64,000 nt of DNA from the NCBI RefSeq assembly GCF_000430625.1, contig NZ_AUMJ01000033.1, forward strand, positions 1-64,000, given 5' to 3'. The notes beneath the pieces are model-generated. The model was given only the letters and a program-made list of their open reading frames with translations, was not told the DNA's origin and did not search any database. Of the stretch, positions 18,925 to 27,153 are shown in pieces (positions within the stretch are counted from its first letter, which is position 1; every line of letters starts with the position of its first letter). The position numbers and the translations under genes were made by a program. Source of the stretch: Aneurinibacillus terranovensis DSM 18919. GTDB taxonomy: Bacteria; Bacillota; Bacilli; Aneurinibacillales; Aneurinibacillaceae.

Positions 18925-20394
18925 TTAGCCCTGGCTCACCCGCAAAAGCAAACCATCCGGCTGCTTTTCGGTTGAAATGGAGGAAAAATCTTGGACGAGT
19001 ATATCAACGGGAATGAAGAAGAAACCATTCACATTCTTCATGGCTGAACTGCGGGCCGGATATTTTTTTTGCATTTTGCCCTCGGTAAGAGTAATCTGCT
19101 GTAGTTTGCCGTCCCAGTAGATATTCCAACCATATGTATCCGCGAACGAACGAAGCCCAATATACCACTTACCTCCGATTCGTCTGGCCAGCAGATTGTT
19201 GTCTGCTACCGGAAAACCGGCCAGTTGAATAGTCCCATCATTATTTAACCCGAGTGTAAGCGCGCCATTTAATTGGGCAACAGCCTGAAGCAGTTGTTGA
19301 TCGGGACTGTCTACTGTGAAATCTGGCGTAATGCCTACCTCATTAATCTTTTTCATGGTCGGTGAAAAGTACTCTTCGACGGTCATCTTTAATACGCCGC
19401 CGGTTTTCAGAGGTTGAATATCCTGCATGACCCCTTTACCATATGTCGTCGTGCCGATAACCCTGGCAACACCGTAACTCTGCAGCGCGCTGGTCACAAT
19501 TTCCGAAGCGCTTGCTGTCCCTTTATTCACGAGCACAATGAGCGGGTAATCCCAGTTTGACCCATCTGTATCCAGGGCTTGTTTCTGTCCGGTACGATCC
19601 TCCACATAAACGACCACGTGCTTCCCTTTAGGCAGGAACATTCCCGCGATTTGTATCGCCGCATCCACATGCCCCCCCGGATTATCACGCATGTCAAAAA
19701 TAAGACTTTTCATCCCCTGCTGCTTCAATTTGTCCAGGTTTGTGCGCATTGCGTCCGGCGCATCTGTGGAAAATGTGGAAAGCTGGAGGTAGCCGATATG
19801 ATTGTTCAACATTCTGCTTTCGACAGGCGGAATCTGAAGTTCTTGACGTTGAATTTCAAACGAAAGCACTTTTCCTGCCCGCTTTAAATCCATAAAAACA
19901 TAGGACCCGGCGGCTCCCTGTATTTTACCCGTTACCTGCTCAATCTTCATCCCCGTTACGCTATCCCCGTCAATCTTGAGGATTTCGTCACCGGCCCGCA
20001 CGCCGGCAAGGTCTGCAGGCGACTTGTCCAGTACAGAATGAACAAAGAAGCGGCCGTTTTTCTCGTCTACAAAAATGCCTAAGCCCGCAAAATCCCCTTC
20101 CACGTTGTCAATAAATGTTTTAAATTGATCGTCGTTAAAATAAGACGTATACGGGTCTCCCGTTTGATTGACCATTCCTTGAATCGCGGCATCCGTCAGT
20201 TTTTTAATATCCAGGTTGCTATTCAAATGGTGTTCCACAAGCTGGTGCAGGACTTCATCGATGCGTGCTTCCTGCTGCTGATACACTAAAGAATCCGGTG
20301 CCTTCACGGCCGCAAAAGCCGGCTGATACATTCCGCTCCCTATCAATAACGCTAACATGCCTGCCATTCCCACACGAATAAATGGATTGACCAT
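18925..20394 (-). CDS. S41 carboxyl-terminal processing protease
   Basis: A 489-residue secreted or membrane-tethered serine protease of the CtpA/CtpB type. Order: signal/anchor (residues 1-28), N-terminal helices, a PDZ domain at about 95-180 (GLGIFVDEKNGRFFVHSVLDKSPADLAGVRAGDEILKIDG), then the peptidase core with the Ser nucleophile in NKGTASASEIV and the Lys base in GTTTYGKGV. The last 100 residues are a stalk domain of the copper-amine-oxidase N type (RIGGKWYIGLRSFADTYGWNIYWDGKLQQITL), as also seen in the S-layer protein at 47255. It is likely to trim envelope proteins or signal at sporulation. Confidence 0.9.
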   Translation of the reverse strand: MVNPFIRVGMAGMLALLIGSGMYQPAFAAVKAPDSLVYQQQEARIDEVLHQLVEHHLNSNLDIKKLTDAAIQGMVNQTGDPYTSYFNDDQFKTFIDNVEGDFAGLGIFVDEKNGRFFVHSVLDKSPADLAGVRAGDEILKIDGDSVTGMKIEQVTGKIQGAAGSYVFMDLKRAGKVLSFEIQRQELQIPPVESRMLNNHIGYLQLSTFSTDAPDAMRTNLDKLKQQGMKSLIFDMRDNPGGHVDAAIQIAGMFLPKGKHVVVYVEDRTGQKQALDTDGSNWDYPLIVLVNKGTASASEIVTSALQSYGVARVIGTTTYGKGVMQDIQPLKTGGVLKMTVEEYFSPTMKKINEVGITPDFTVDSPDQQLLQAVAQLNGALTLGLNNDGTIQLAGFPVADNNLLARRIGGKWYIGLRSFADTYGWNIYWDGKLQQITLTEGKMQKKYPARSSAMKNVNGFFFIPVDILVQDFSSISTEKQPDGLLLRVSQG

Positions 20395-20656
20395 ATTCCT
20401 GCAAACTCCCTCTCATGTCTCTCTACATATACATATAATTTAATTCACTTCATAATCATTCGACGGAAAAACCGTATCTCCTTTAATTGGCTGACAGCCG
20501 CCTCTGCGTTCCAACTAATGACCCTAAAAAAGCAGTTTTTATGATTTTTTCATTATTTATGGCAGAACTTATCTCTAGCAATAAAGCAGAAGCTGCAAGG
20601 TCGGTTCAAGATGCGATGTGTATATAGCGGCTATTTAAATATGTAAGAACGAGGAA

Positions 20657-20694
20657 TCCCCGCTGCCAGTTTGCTGAGCCAACGGGGGTTTTTC
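20657..20694 (+). terminator. Orphan terminator upstream of the MBOAT gene
   Basis: CCCCGCTGCC and GCCAACGGGG pair (two mismatches) and are followed by GGTTTTTC. No plus-strand gene precedes it for 7 kb. It therefore belongs either to a leader of the MBOAT gene (a possible attenuator) or to a short RNA from 20395-20656. A separate -10-like TATGATAAAAT lies downstream at about 20735. Confidence 0.5.
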
Positions 20695-20775
20695 AGCGTA
20701 TAAGACCTGCGATTTTTCGTCAAGCGGGGAAACTTATGATAAAATAAAACTTATTTGCCGAAGGATGGACATGCG

Positions 20776-22395
20776 ATGCTGTTTCATACACCTGAATTCT
20801 TTTTTCTTCTTATCCTTACCTTTATTAGCTACTATCTGTTTCGCAATGCCCGTCTCGTCCTATTAAGCATTGCAAACGGGTTATTTTATGCGGCAGCCAG
20901 CTGGGGATTTCTCTTTCTTTTTTTAGGGGTATCTTTTGCTTCCTACCGGATTGCGCGGCTGATTCCGGGCAAGAACGGGCGAATGTGGACAGCGATTGGC
21001 ATTCTGATCAACGCAGCCAATCTTTTGTTTTTTAAATACTCGTTGTTTGTTCTCCATAATATTGAAACGATAACCGGGTGGCAGCTTGTCACTCCGCACA
21101 GCTTCTGGTCCAGTATCGTGCTGCCGGTGGGGATCTCGTTTTATACGTTTCAGTTGATAGCCTACCTGGTAGACGTAAGAAAAGGCCTAATCAAGCCGAC
21201 GAATTCGTATTTACATTTCTGGGTATTTATCGCTTTCTTTGCGCACCAGCTGGCCGGCCCCATCATGCGCGGGAATGAATTTATGCCGCAGGTGGAGAAG
21301 ACGAGAAGCTTACACCTGCATCCGGCCGATTTTAAATACGGAGTTTACTTGATCATGTGGGGACTCGCCAAAAAAATCATGATCGCGGATAAACTGTCCC
21401 CGATCGTGCAGCAGTATTTTGAATCCCCGGCTTCGCTCCATGCGATGCAGGCGTGGGTCGGCGCTTATCTGTTCGGTTTTCAGATTTACGCCGATTTCTC
21501 CGGCTACAGCGATATGGCGGTCGGGCTCGGCTATTTATTCGGATACCGGCTGCCGATCAACTTCCGCACCCCTTACATCAGCGGAAATGCCACCGAGTTC
21601 TGGCGGAGATGGCATATTACCCTCTCAAGCTGGATTCGCGACTATATCTATATCCCGCTCGGAGGATCAAGGAAAGGAAAAATACGAAAAGACGTGAATT
21701 TGCTCGCATCGATGCTCATATCCGGCCTGTGGCACGGTGCGATGTGGACGTTTGTCATCTGGGGGTTTCTCCACGGGGTTCTGTTAATCATACATAAATG
21801 GTATATAACCTTGATTAATAAATGGACGAGTGCGCCAACCCGGGCTCAAGCGAACGTGAGTTCTACTTCTACCACGAAACCCGTAGCCGAAACCGAAAGC
21901 CGCAGAGTATCCACGTCGGGGTCCAGCTCCCGCTTTGAACAGCGCTCTTCCGCCGTTCATTCCATCGGAAATGATACCGAGTCTGAGGTGCGTATACCGG
22001 CCAAATCCAGCATAGCCGCTCAAATCGGAAAAGGATGCTACCGGATTCTTGCAGTGTTTATCTTTTTCCAGTTGACCACCCTCACCTGGGTATTCTTCCG
22101 GGCGAAAAGCGTCGCGGACGCGTTCCTGTACATTCGCGGCATGCTGTCACCCGCCAGTTGGACAGGCATTCTCCAGCAGTTCTCCGGGCAAAAATCTTAC
22201 CTGCTGCTGGCGGCCTGTTTATATGCCGCCCATTGGTTCGAATATATTGTACGCAGCCATGAAAACAAGCTGGGCGTCTGGTGGCACCGTTTTATTCCGT
22301 CACCCGTACGCGGCCTGCTCTATACCCTGCTCGTTCTCCTCATAATCGCAATGATAAAAGGTGAAAAACATGAATTTATCTACTTCCGGTTCTGA
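20776..22395 (+). CDS. MBOAT-family membrane O-acyltransferase (AlgI/DltB-like)
   Basis: A 539-residue membrane protein predicted to move acetyl groups across the membrane onto an exported polysaccharide. About 10-12 membrane segments are visible. The MBOAT signatures are NFRTPYISGNATEFWRRWHITLSSWIRDYIYIPLGGSRKG and the catalytic-His segment LISGLWHGAMWTFVIWG. ATG at 20776 is chosen for AAGGATGG upstream. Unusual: a hydrophilic Ser/Thr-rich insert of about 65 residues (PTRAQANVSSTSTTKPVAE.. to ..AKSSIAAQ) separates the last membrane segments. The stop overlaps the next gene, so the two form an acetylation pair like AlgI/AlgJ or PatA/PatB. Confidence 0.85.
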   Translation: MLFHTPEFFFLLILTFISYYLFRNARLVLLSIANGLFYAAASWGFLFLFLGVSFASYRIARLIPGKNGRMWTAIGILINAANLLFFKYSLFVLHNIETITGWQLVTPHSFWSSIVLPVGISFYTFQLIAYLVDVRKGLIKPTNSYLHFWVFIAFFAHQLAGPIMRGNEFMPQVEKTRSLHLHPADFKYGVYLIMWGLAKKIMIADKLSPIVQQYFESPASLHAMQAWVGAYLFGFQIYADFSGYSDMAVGLGYLFGYRLPINFRTPYISGNATEFWRRWHITLSSWIRDYIYIPLGGSRKGKIRKDVNLLASMLISGLWHGAMWTFVIWGFLHGVLLIIHKWYITLINKWTSAPTRAQANVSSTSTTKPVAETESRRVSTSGSSSRFEQRSSAVHSIGNDTESEVRIPAKSSIAAQIGKGCYRILAVFIFFQLTTLTWVFFRAKSVADAFLYIRGMLSPASWTGILQQFSGQKSYLLLAACLYAAHWFEYIVRSHENKLGVWWHRFIPSPVRGLLYTLLVLLIIAMIKGEKHEFIYFRF

Positions 22396-23389
22396 CCAAA
22401 CAAAACCCAACCGCAAACGCCAAACATGGTGGATGCGGGGATTGATCTGGGCGCTCCTGCTTCTCGTACTCAGTGAAATTTTTATTTTTCGCAATCCTGC
22501 GATATATGGAGCAATCCCGGCCAGCTCTGTCGGGCAGATTACCGACCTGGAGAAAAGGCTGGCCAGGCAGGACCGCGCGAAAATCAAGATGGTCATCTTC
22601 GGAGACTCGCAAAGTATGGATGCGCTCCGCCCGCCAATGCTCGCCAAAAGATACGGCCTCAAGCCCGACGAGATGTTTAACCTGAGCGTGAGCGGCGGCA
22701 AACCGGTTGATATGCTGCGCCTGTACGAAAAGGTAATGGACACGCTGCCGAATGTGAAATACGCCATCCTGGCCGTGAACGAACACCAGTTAAACAACCG
22801 GAACTATCTGGATGACACGAAATTCCGCTATAACGCAACGCTGCTGGAACGTTTGGAGACCCCCGGTTTTACCAACAAAGCGGATCTCGCGTTTGGGTGG
22901 CTGCTGTATTCGTATGGAATGCGCGGAGTATGGACACAGATGCTCCCTCTGTATCTAAAAGGACAACTGCCGCAGCCGCCGGATGACCACTATGCCTACA
23001 GGTGGGGCCTGCCGCCGGTGGAAAAAATTGAACGAAATCATATTGGCCCCGCTTACAGCAAGGTCGTCGCTGACCGCTGGATGGCAAACTATCAGGTAGA
23101 AGGCCCACAAACAACTGCCTTTGAAAAAGTACTCGCCGGACTGTCATCACGCGGGATAAAATGGACCATTCTCCAGCTTCCCCGCACGCCGGAGTTTGAA
23201 CGGCTGATGAAGGAAACATACGGCCCCCAGCAGAAGGCCTTTCGCGATCTGGAAGCCAGGCTCGCACAGCAGTATGGTGAAAAATTTGTCGTCATTCCTC
23301 CCGTGCTGGGAGACGAATACTTCCGCGATGCGAATCATGTGAATAAGCGGGGAGCGGAGCGGGTCGCGGGGTATGTGCCGGGGATTTAG
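22370..23389 (+). CDS. SGNH/GDSL-type acetyltransferase partner of the MBOAT protein
   Basis: 339 residues with one N-terminal membrane anchor (MRGLIWALLLLVLSEIFIF) and an extracytoplasmic SGNH hydrolase fold. The nucleophile Ser is in VIFGDSQSMDAL, an Asn-containing block is AVNEHQLNNRN, and the Asp-His pair is in YFRDANHVNKRGA near the C-terminus. It overlaps the MBOAT gene by 26 bases, the usual arrangement for an acetyl-transfer complex in which MBOAT feeds acetate to this enzyme. ATG at 22370 is preferred to the GTG at 22361 for spacing from AAAGG. The acceptor polymer is unknown. Confidence 0.75.
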   Translation: MNLSTSGSDQTKPNRKRQTWWMRGLIWALLLLVLSEIFIFRNPAIYGAIPASSVGQITDLEKRLARQDRAKIKMVIFGDSQSMDALRPPMLAKRYGLKPDEMFNLSVSGGKPVDMLRLYEKVMDTLPNVKYAILAVNEHQLNNRNYLDDTKFRYNATLLERLETPGFTNKADLAFGWLLYSYGMRGVWTQMLPLYLKGQLPQPPDDHYAYRWGLPPVEKIERNHIGPAYSKVVADRWMANYQVEGPQTTAFEKVLAGLSSRGIKWTILQLPRTPEFERLMKETYGPQQKAFRDLEARLAQQYGEKFVVIPPVLGDEYFRDANHVNKRGAERVAGYVPGI

Positions 23390-23903
23390 TTGTTGGTTGA
23401 TATCACTAATCAGGTCATCCATATCAGTATATTGCCATTGTAATAATACGGTTGCCGTATTCACCCCGTCACTAACAGTAAAGTTGCGATTTTTTGAGCG
23501 GTCTTCATCGGTACCTGTGAAGTGGTTGTTTTGGAAGAAATAAGACCAATCGTTACCGCCCAACGTGATAGCCGCATTCGACCCGGTTTTGAAGGTAGAG
23601 ATGAAGAACGTATCCCCAAACCCAACGGCAGACACCGTTCGACTACCAAGATCTATGTGATGATCATTGCAATATTGTTGAATGAAACTATCGACAGCCG
23701 AGCCCACCACTTGTCCGCGGGTAAATCCGTTTAGCGGGATATCCCAGTTCAAGTTGACAGGAATCGTATAGGTACCGTCACTTATGGTGAATTGCTTAGG
23801 GCTTGACGCAAAATTGGTTGAGGTGATCGTGTAGCTTTCCTGTCTGGCCTGCGTGGCGTACACCGTTGAGTAATCAAAGTTGGAAATGGCCTTGCTTGTT
23901 GAG
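23147..23903 (-). pseudogene. Remnant of a repetitive surface-type protein
   Basis: A minus-strand frame coherent from the repeat boundary at 23903 (FSTSKAISNFDYSTVYATQA..) to about 23388. It has two related segments, FTISDGTYTIPVNLNWDI.. and FTVSDGVNTATVLLQWQY.., each followed by a helix ending in ..IQQY or ..INQQL, so it is a repeat-built, probably exported or appendage protein. It has no start: upstream it runs straight into the terminal repeat of the element at 23901. Downstream it runs into the convergent SGNH gene in antisense and is meaningless there. Both ends appear lost by rearrangement. Confidence 0.6.
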
Positions 23904-24095
23904 AAAAACTCGCGGGCGTTGCCGCTCGTCCTTTTTCTGCAGGGAAGCGAAACGGCCGCTTAGTGACCGGAAGGTCGGACCGACAAAACATCCGGGTACC
24001 TCAATGATGGAGACAATTGTCGGTCTGATCGACCTTCCGGCCACACGCTCCACATCGAAAAAGCAACGTTCGGCACACTCCCGCAAGTTTTTCTC
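23901..24095. mobile_element. MITE-like hairpin element, complete copy (195 bp)
   Basis: The left end GAGAAAAACTCGCGGG and the right end (reverse complement GAGAAAAACTTGCGGG) are terminal inverted repeats. The pairing extends inward for about 80 bases on each arm (..TGCCG..CGT..CTTTTTC.., ..CCGGAAGGTCGGACCGACAA against ..CCGGAAGGTCGATCAGACCGACAA). The whole element could fold into one long hairpin. It has no coding capacity. A second copy lacking most of the left arm lies at 6457-6583. Confidence 0.75.
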
Positions 24096-24110
24096 AGGTG
24101 ACCCATGGAG

Positions 24111-24154
24111 GAAAGTATATGTTGCTTTAACACTGTAAAGCAACATATACTTTC
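24111..24154. repeat. Perfect 19-bp-stem palindrome, copy B
   Basis: This 44-base palindrome is identical to window bases 1-44. It starts 16 bases after the MITE-like element, with AGGTGACCCATGGAG in between. Confidence 0.85.
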
Positions 24155-24163
24155 TTTAACGGT

Positions 24164-24213
24164 AAAAAAGGGTGACAGAGAGTATCTTGCCTGTACTCTC
24201 TGTCACCCTTTTA
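24164..24213. terminator. Strong hairpin terminator
   Basis: AAAAGGGTGACAGAGAGTA and TACTCTCTGTCACCCTTTT form an almost perfect 19-bp stem around TCTTGCCTG. It touches the stop of the minus-strand gene at 24211. Confidence 0.85.
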
Positions 24214-24732
24214 AATAAGCCGCTGTTTTAATTTGAAAATATCCCGGTCATGCTCGGCTACCTTTTTTTCAAAATAAAGCAAATCATCCTTTGTGACCAT
24301 TGTTTCTTTTATTTCCTTTACTTCAGCGGTTAATTCTTCGAGTTTAGCGCTCAATTCGTCTACCTTTTTATTGGTAAACCCTACATTCGCAATAAGTTGA
24401 TACAGATGGTTACCTTGCTGCTTCTGTTCGGACTCCACTTTTTCGATTCTTTGCTCAACATTGTCTAATCTTTGTTCAACATTGTCTAATCTTTGTTCAA
24501 CATTCTCTAATCTTTGTTCAACATTCTCTAATCTTTGTTCAACATTGTCTAACCTTTGCTCAACATTCTCTAATCTTTGCTCAACATTCTCTAATCTCTG
24601 CTCAACATGCCCTAACCTTTGTTCAACATTGTCTAATCTTTGCTCAATACGGTCTAACCTTTGGTCAACCTTTTCGATACTTCCCTGGATTCCCTCTAAC
24701 ATCTGCAAAATTAAATCGGATCTACTATCCAT
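24211..24732 (-). CDS. Coiled-coil protein built of 7-residue repeats
   Basis: 173 residues, almost all predicted parallel coiled coil. Residues about 20-95 are perfect heptads (variants of NVEQRLE/DNVEQRL). The second half is a less regular coil (VGFTNKKVDELSAKLEELTAEVKEIKETMVTKDDLLYF). No signal peptide or membrane segment. Function unknown; such proteins are common as scaffolds or phage/transposon-linked genes. The closing MVTKDDL motif is shared with the repeat unit of the protein at 26318, suggesting the two are related. Confidence 0.65.
   Translation of the reverse strand: MDSRSDLILQMLEGIQGSIEKVDQRLDRIEQRLDNVEQRLGHVEQRLENVEQRLENVEQRLDNVEQRLENVEQRLENVEQRLDNVEQRLDNVEQRIEKVESEQKQQGNHLYQLIANVGFTNKKVDELSAKLEELTAEVKEIKETMVTKDDLLYFEKKVAEHDRDIFKLKQRLI
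24450..24672. repeat. 21-bp tandem repeat encoding coiled-coil heptads
   Basis: About ten units of the form ATTGTCTAATCTTTGTTCAAC with small differences (GTCTAA/CTCTAA, TTTGTT/TTTGCT). Neighbouring units are identical at DNA level, so copy number could change by slippage while keeping frame. Confidence 0.85.
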
Positions 24733-24870
24733 GGGTTACCGCTCCTTCTTTTGTTTTCCCTAATTTTACCATATACTCAGCAAAAAAACACTGTGTAATT
24801 CCATATTTTTGTTGTTTCTCTAAGCAGCTGTTAAATCAAAGAGAGAAAGCAGGCGGCCTGTCTAAGATTA

Positions 24871-25884
24871 CTACACCAGCGTGATAGACCAGTCGGAAAA
24901 ATCCGGTTCTTCCTTCAGGAATGCATTCTTTCCGTATTCCAATGTATATCGTGCTACCGTATGAGGTGGAATATGAAGGTCGGACAAATCAAACGGTTTC
25001 GAAGCCACTACGTCACCCCGGGCGTCACGCAGTTCAAAAACGATTTGGTCAGCAAAGTGAATTTCTTCATCCTGTCCGTTTCGAACAAGAATTTCAACCG
25101 CCAGCTCTCCCTCATCCGAAACACTGACACGCGCGCCGATAAAGTTAACCTGGCCTTCCGTCTGTTCTAGCACCCGCTGCAAATCCGCGTAAACCCGGCG
25201 ATCTTCCTGTTCAATCTTATCCTGCAGCATGGAGGAATTTTCTCTTACCTCAAAAGAAAGGGTATCCGTTGTCGGCTTTATCTGGCCACTCTGCATATGG
25301 AAACCAACATACCATGAAGAAAGGTCAGCCGAAGGGGTAATCAGGTGTTCCGGGTAGAAATCAAACCGGTACGGAATGCCTGTGCCCGGTTGAATTTCCA
25401 ACGCCTGCAGGTTAAACACCTTGCGGGCAACCGCGTTGTAATTCGCATCGACAAGGACGAGCGGCACCTGTGTAAGGATCACTTCTTCCTCTTTATTGTT
25501 TCGCAGAAAAGCGGTCAATGTTAAGGCAAAGGGTCCCTGTTCGATTCTATACCCGTCAATCGACAGCTCACCCTGCTCCAGCTGAGGCAGTTCCGAATAG
25601 CTAAACTGCATAACATAGCGCATTTCATTCGACAGGTTTTCTTTAAATGTATCAGGAATAACGAGAGTCGTCTGAGGCTTTGCCCATTTTTTTTCTTCTG
25701 TAGAGCCTGCTTCCTGATTGTTATTTTCTTCTTCTATAGTAGAGGTATTTTCTGCGGACTCATGGGCTTGTCCTGTTTCCGCTGCCTCCTGCAGTTCTTG
25801 GGATTCCGTTTGTTCCGGGGAAGTTTCCTGTGAAAGTTCCGGAGCCGCTTCCGCAGCAGAACGACGCTTTTTAAAAAATGCCAT
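24871..25884 (-). CDS. slaP: S-layer assembly protein (SlaP type, accessory Sec system)
   Basis: 337 residues resembling the accessory-Sec S-layer assembly protein of Bacillus, which works in the cytoplasm with SecA2 to help S-layer protein export. The N-terminus is basic (MAFFKKRRS), followed by a Glu/Gln/Ser-rich acidic linker (residues 10-70). Two similar SLAP-type beta domains follow (VMQFSYSELPQLEQGELSIDGYRIEQGPFALTLTAFLRNN.. and VNFIGARVSVSDEGELAVEILVRNGQDEEIHFADQIVFELRDARG..). ATG at 25884 is preceded by AGGAGG at 8 bases. No secA2 lies nearby. The S-layer gene at 47255 is a plausible client. Confidence 0.75.
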   Translation of the reverse strand: MAFFKKRRSAAEAAPELSQETSPEQTESQELQEAAETGQAHESAENTSTIEEENNNQEAGSTEEKKWAKPQTTLVIPDTFKENLSNEMRYVMQFSYSELPQLEQGELSIDGYRIEQGPFALTLTAFLRNNKEEEVILTQVPLVLVDANYNAVARKVFNLQALEIQPGTGIPYRFDFYPEHLITPSADLSSWYVGFHMQSGQIKPTTDTLSFEVRENSSMLQDKIEQEDRRVYADLQRVLEQTEGQVNFIGARVSVSDEGELAVEILVRNGQDEEIHFADQIVFELRDARGDVVASKPFDLSDLHIPPHTVARYTLEYGKNAFLKEEPDFSDWSITLV

Positions 25885-26317
25885 TAGTACAGCCTCCTTT
25901 GGTCTATTGTTATTATAGCTTTTTTTCAAATAAATCAGAAGGGATTTGGACATTCATTTCAATATAGTTTTACGCCGACAAATTTGAACCTCTCATGGCT
26001 GAAGCCTAGAGATTCCTAAGTACGGACCCCTAACGGTTTCTAAATAAAAAAGGCCGACTATGATAAGACGCTTAAAGCAGGCAATTGGTTGTGGTACATC
26101 TCTCCGGGATATGATTTCGCCCCGATTTTGCTGCATGAACCCGCCACACAATCGTAACAATTCGATTTCAGGCAGAACTCATGTGACAAAGAGATTTCCC
26201 GGCAGCTATTCAAATTATACCATTTACTTCCAAATTGATTCCGGTTATAATGAAAACCAAAGATAATCTGACTCGCACCACTCGGTTCGGAAAAATGTAA
26301 TGTTAGGAGGGACAAGC
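25885..26317. other. Non-coding interval
   Basis: About 430 bases between divergent genes. Frames here are short and lack ribosome binding sites, and I see no repeat or riboswitch. It must hold the promoters of both flanking genes, but I cannot place them. Confidence 0.4.
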
Positions 26318-27001
26318 ATGACGGAAAAAGTAATACAGAACATCTTGCTTCAATTGCAATCTATCAATGAACGTATGGTTACTAAAGACGACATTGCCGG
26401 TATGGCGACTAAGGGCGATATCGCTAATATGGCAACTAAAGACGACATCGCCGACATGGTCACCAAGGCGGATATTGCTGACATGGCCACCAAGGCGGAC
26501 ATCGCCAATATGGCCACCAAAGACGACATCGCTGACATGGCCACCAAGGCGGATATTGTCAATATGGCTACTAAAGACGATATCGCCGACATGGTCACTA
26601 AGGCTGATATTGTCAATATGGTCACCAAAGACGACATCGCCGACATGGTCACTAAGGCTGATATTGTCAATATGGTCACCAAAGACGACATCGCCGACAT
26701 GGTCACTAAGGCTGATATTGTCAATATGGCTACTAAAGACGATATCGCCGACATGGTCACTAAGGCGGATATTGTCAATATGGCTACTAAAGACGACATC
26801 GCCGATATGGTCACCAAGGCTGATATTGCTGACATGGCTACCAAGACTGACATCGCCGGAATATACACCAAACTCGATAGTATCATAGCCCAGGTCGCTC
26901 ACAACAGTGAACAAGAGAAACGCCTCGAAACCGCGGAAATAAAAATTGAACAGTTAGAAACAGACGTTAAGCTTATCAAGAAAATACTTTCAGTATCATA
27001 A
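26318..27001 (+). CDS. Protein of 9-residue TKDDIAxM repeats
   Basis: 227 residues. A short N-terminal helix (TEKVIQNILLQLQSINER) precedes 18 consecutive 9-residue units of the type MATKDDIAD/MVTKADIVN, then a coiled-coil tail (EQEKRLETAEIKIEQLETDVKLIKKILS). The repeats have regular hydrophobic spacing and probably form a long solenoid or coil. ATG at 26318 has AGGAGGG 6 bases before it. Function unknown. Its MVTKDD unit and coil tail link it to the gene at 24211. Confidence 0.65.
   Translation: MTEKVIQNILLQLQSINERMVTKDDIAGMATKGDIANMATKDDIADMVTKADIADMATKADIANMATKDDIADMATKADIVNMATKDDIADMVTKADIVNMVTKDDIADMVTKADIVNMVTKDDIADMVTKADIVNMATKDDIADMVTKADIVNMATKDDIADMVTKADIADMATKTDIAGIYTKLDSIIAQVAHNSEQEKRLETAEIKIEQLETDVKLIKKILSVS
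26375..26860. repeat. 27-bp tandem repeat, 18 units (54-bp super-repeat)
   Basis: Units of 27 bases alternate in two flavours (ATGGTCACTAAGGCTGATAT.. and ATGGTCACCAAAGACGACAT..), making a 54-base super-repeat that is nearly identical through 26580-26800. Changes of copy number would keep the frame. Confidence 0.9.
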
Positions 27002-27067
27002 GGAAAACTTGGGTAACCCGCCTTCTCCGATGCAGCAGCAGTGTAAGCAATCAGCAAAAACAACAGA

Positions 27068-27094
27068 TCAGCAGAAGCGAAACGCTTCTGCTGA
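27068..27094. terminator. Hairpin after the repeat protein
   Basis: TCAGCAGAAGCG-AAA-CGCTTCTGCTGA is a perfect 12-bp stem with a 3-base loop, about 65 bases past the stop at 27001. The following T-run is poor (CCCTTTTC), so termination may be incomplete. Confidence 0.5.
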
Positions 27095-27153
27095 GCCCGC
27101 CCTTTTCATCATGCCGATTTTGTTTTTTATTTATGGCTTCTATTTGTTCTCTA

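Noticed and set aside
10839..20394. Search for something unusual in the competence/degSU/metK block
   Set aside because: Apart from the ComFA linker and the AbrB-like gene, the block is ordinary Bacillales core genome.
23874..24146. 90-residue minus-strand frame across the MITE-like element
   Set aside because: It consists of the inverted repeat and palindrome, recurs only with the repeat, and has no start signal.
26058..26315. 85-residue Cys-containing minus-strand frame
   Set aside because: No ribosome binding site or recognisable motif, and it overlaps the start region of the supported plus-strand gene.
24450..26860. Possible CRISPR array in the tandem-repeat regions
   Set aside because: The repeats are directly adjacent without spacers and lie inside coding frames; no cas genes are present.
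26303..26914. Minus-strand and second-frame repeats over the TKDDIA gene
   Set aside because: All frames of a perfect tandem repeat are open; only the plus frame has AGGAGGG and a sensible coiled-coil tail.
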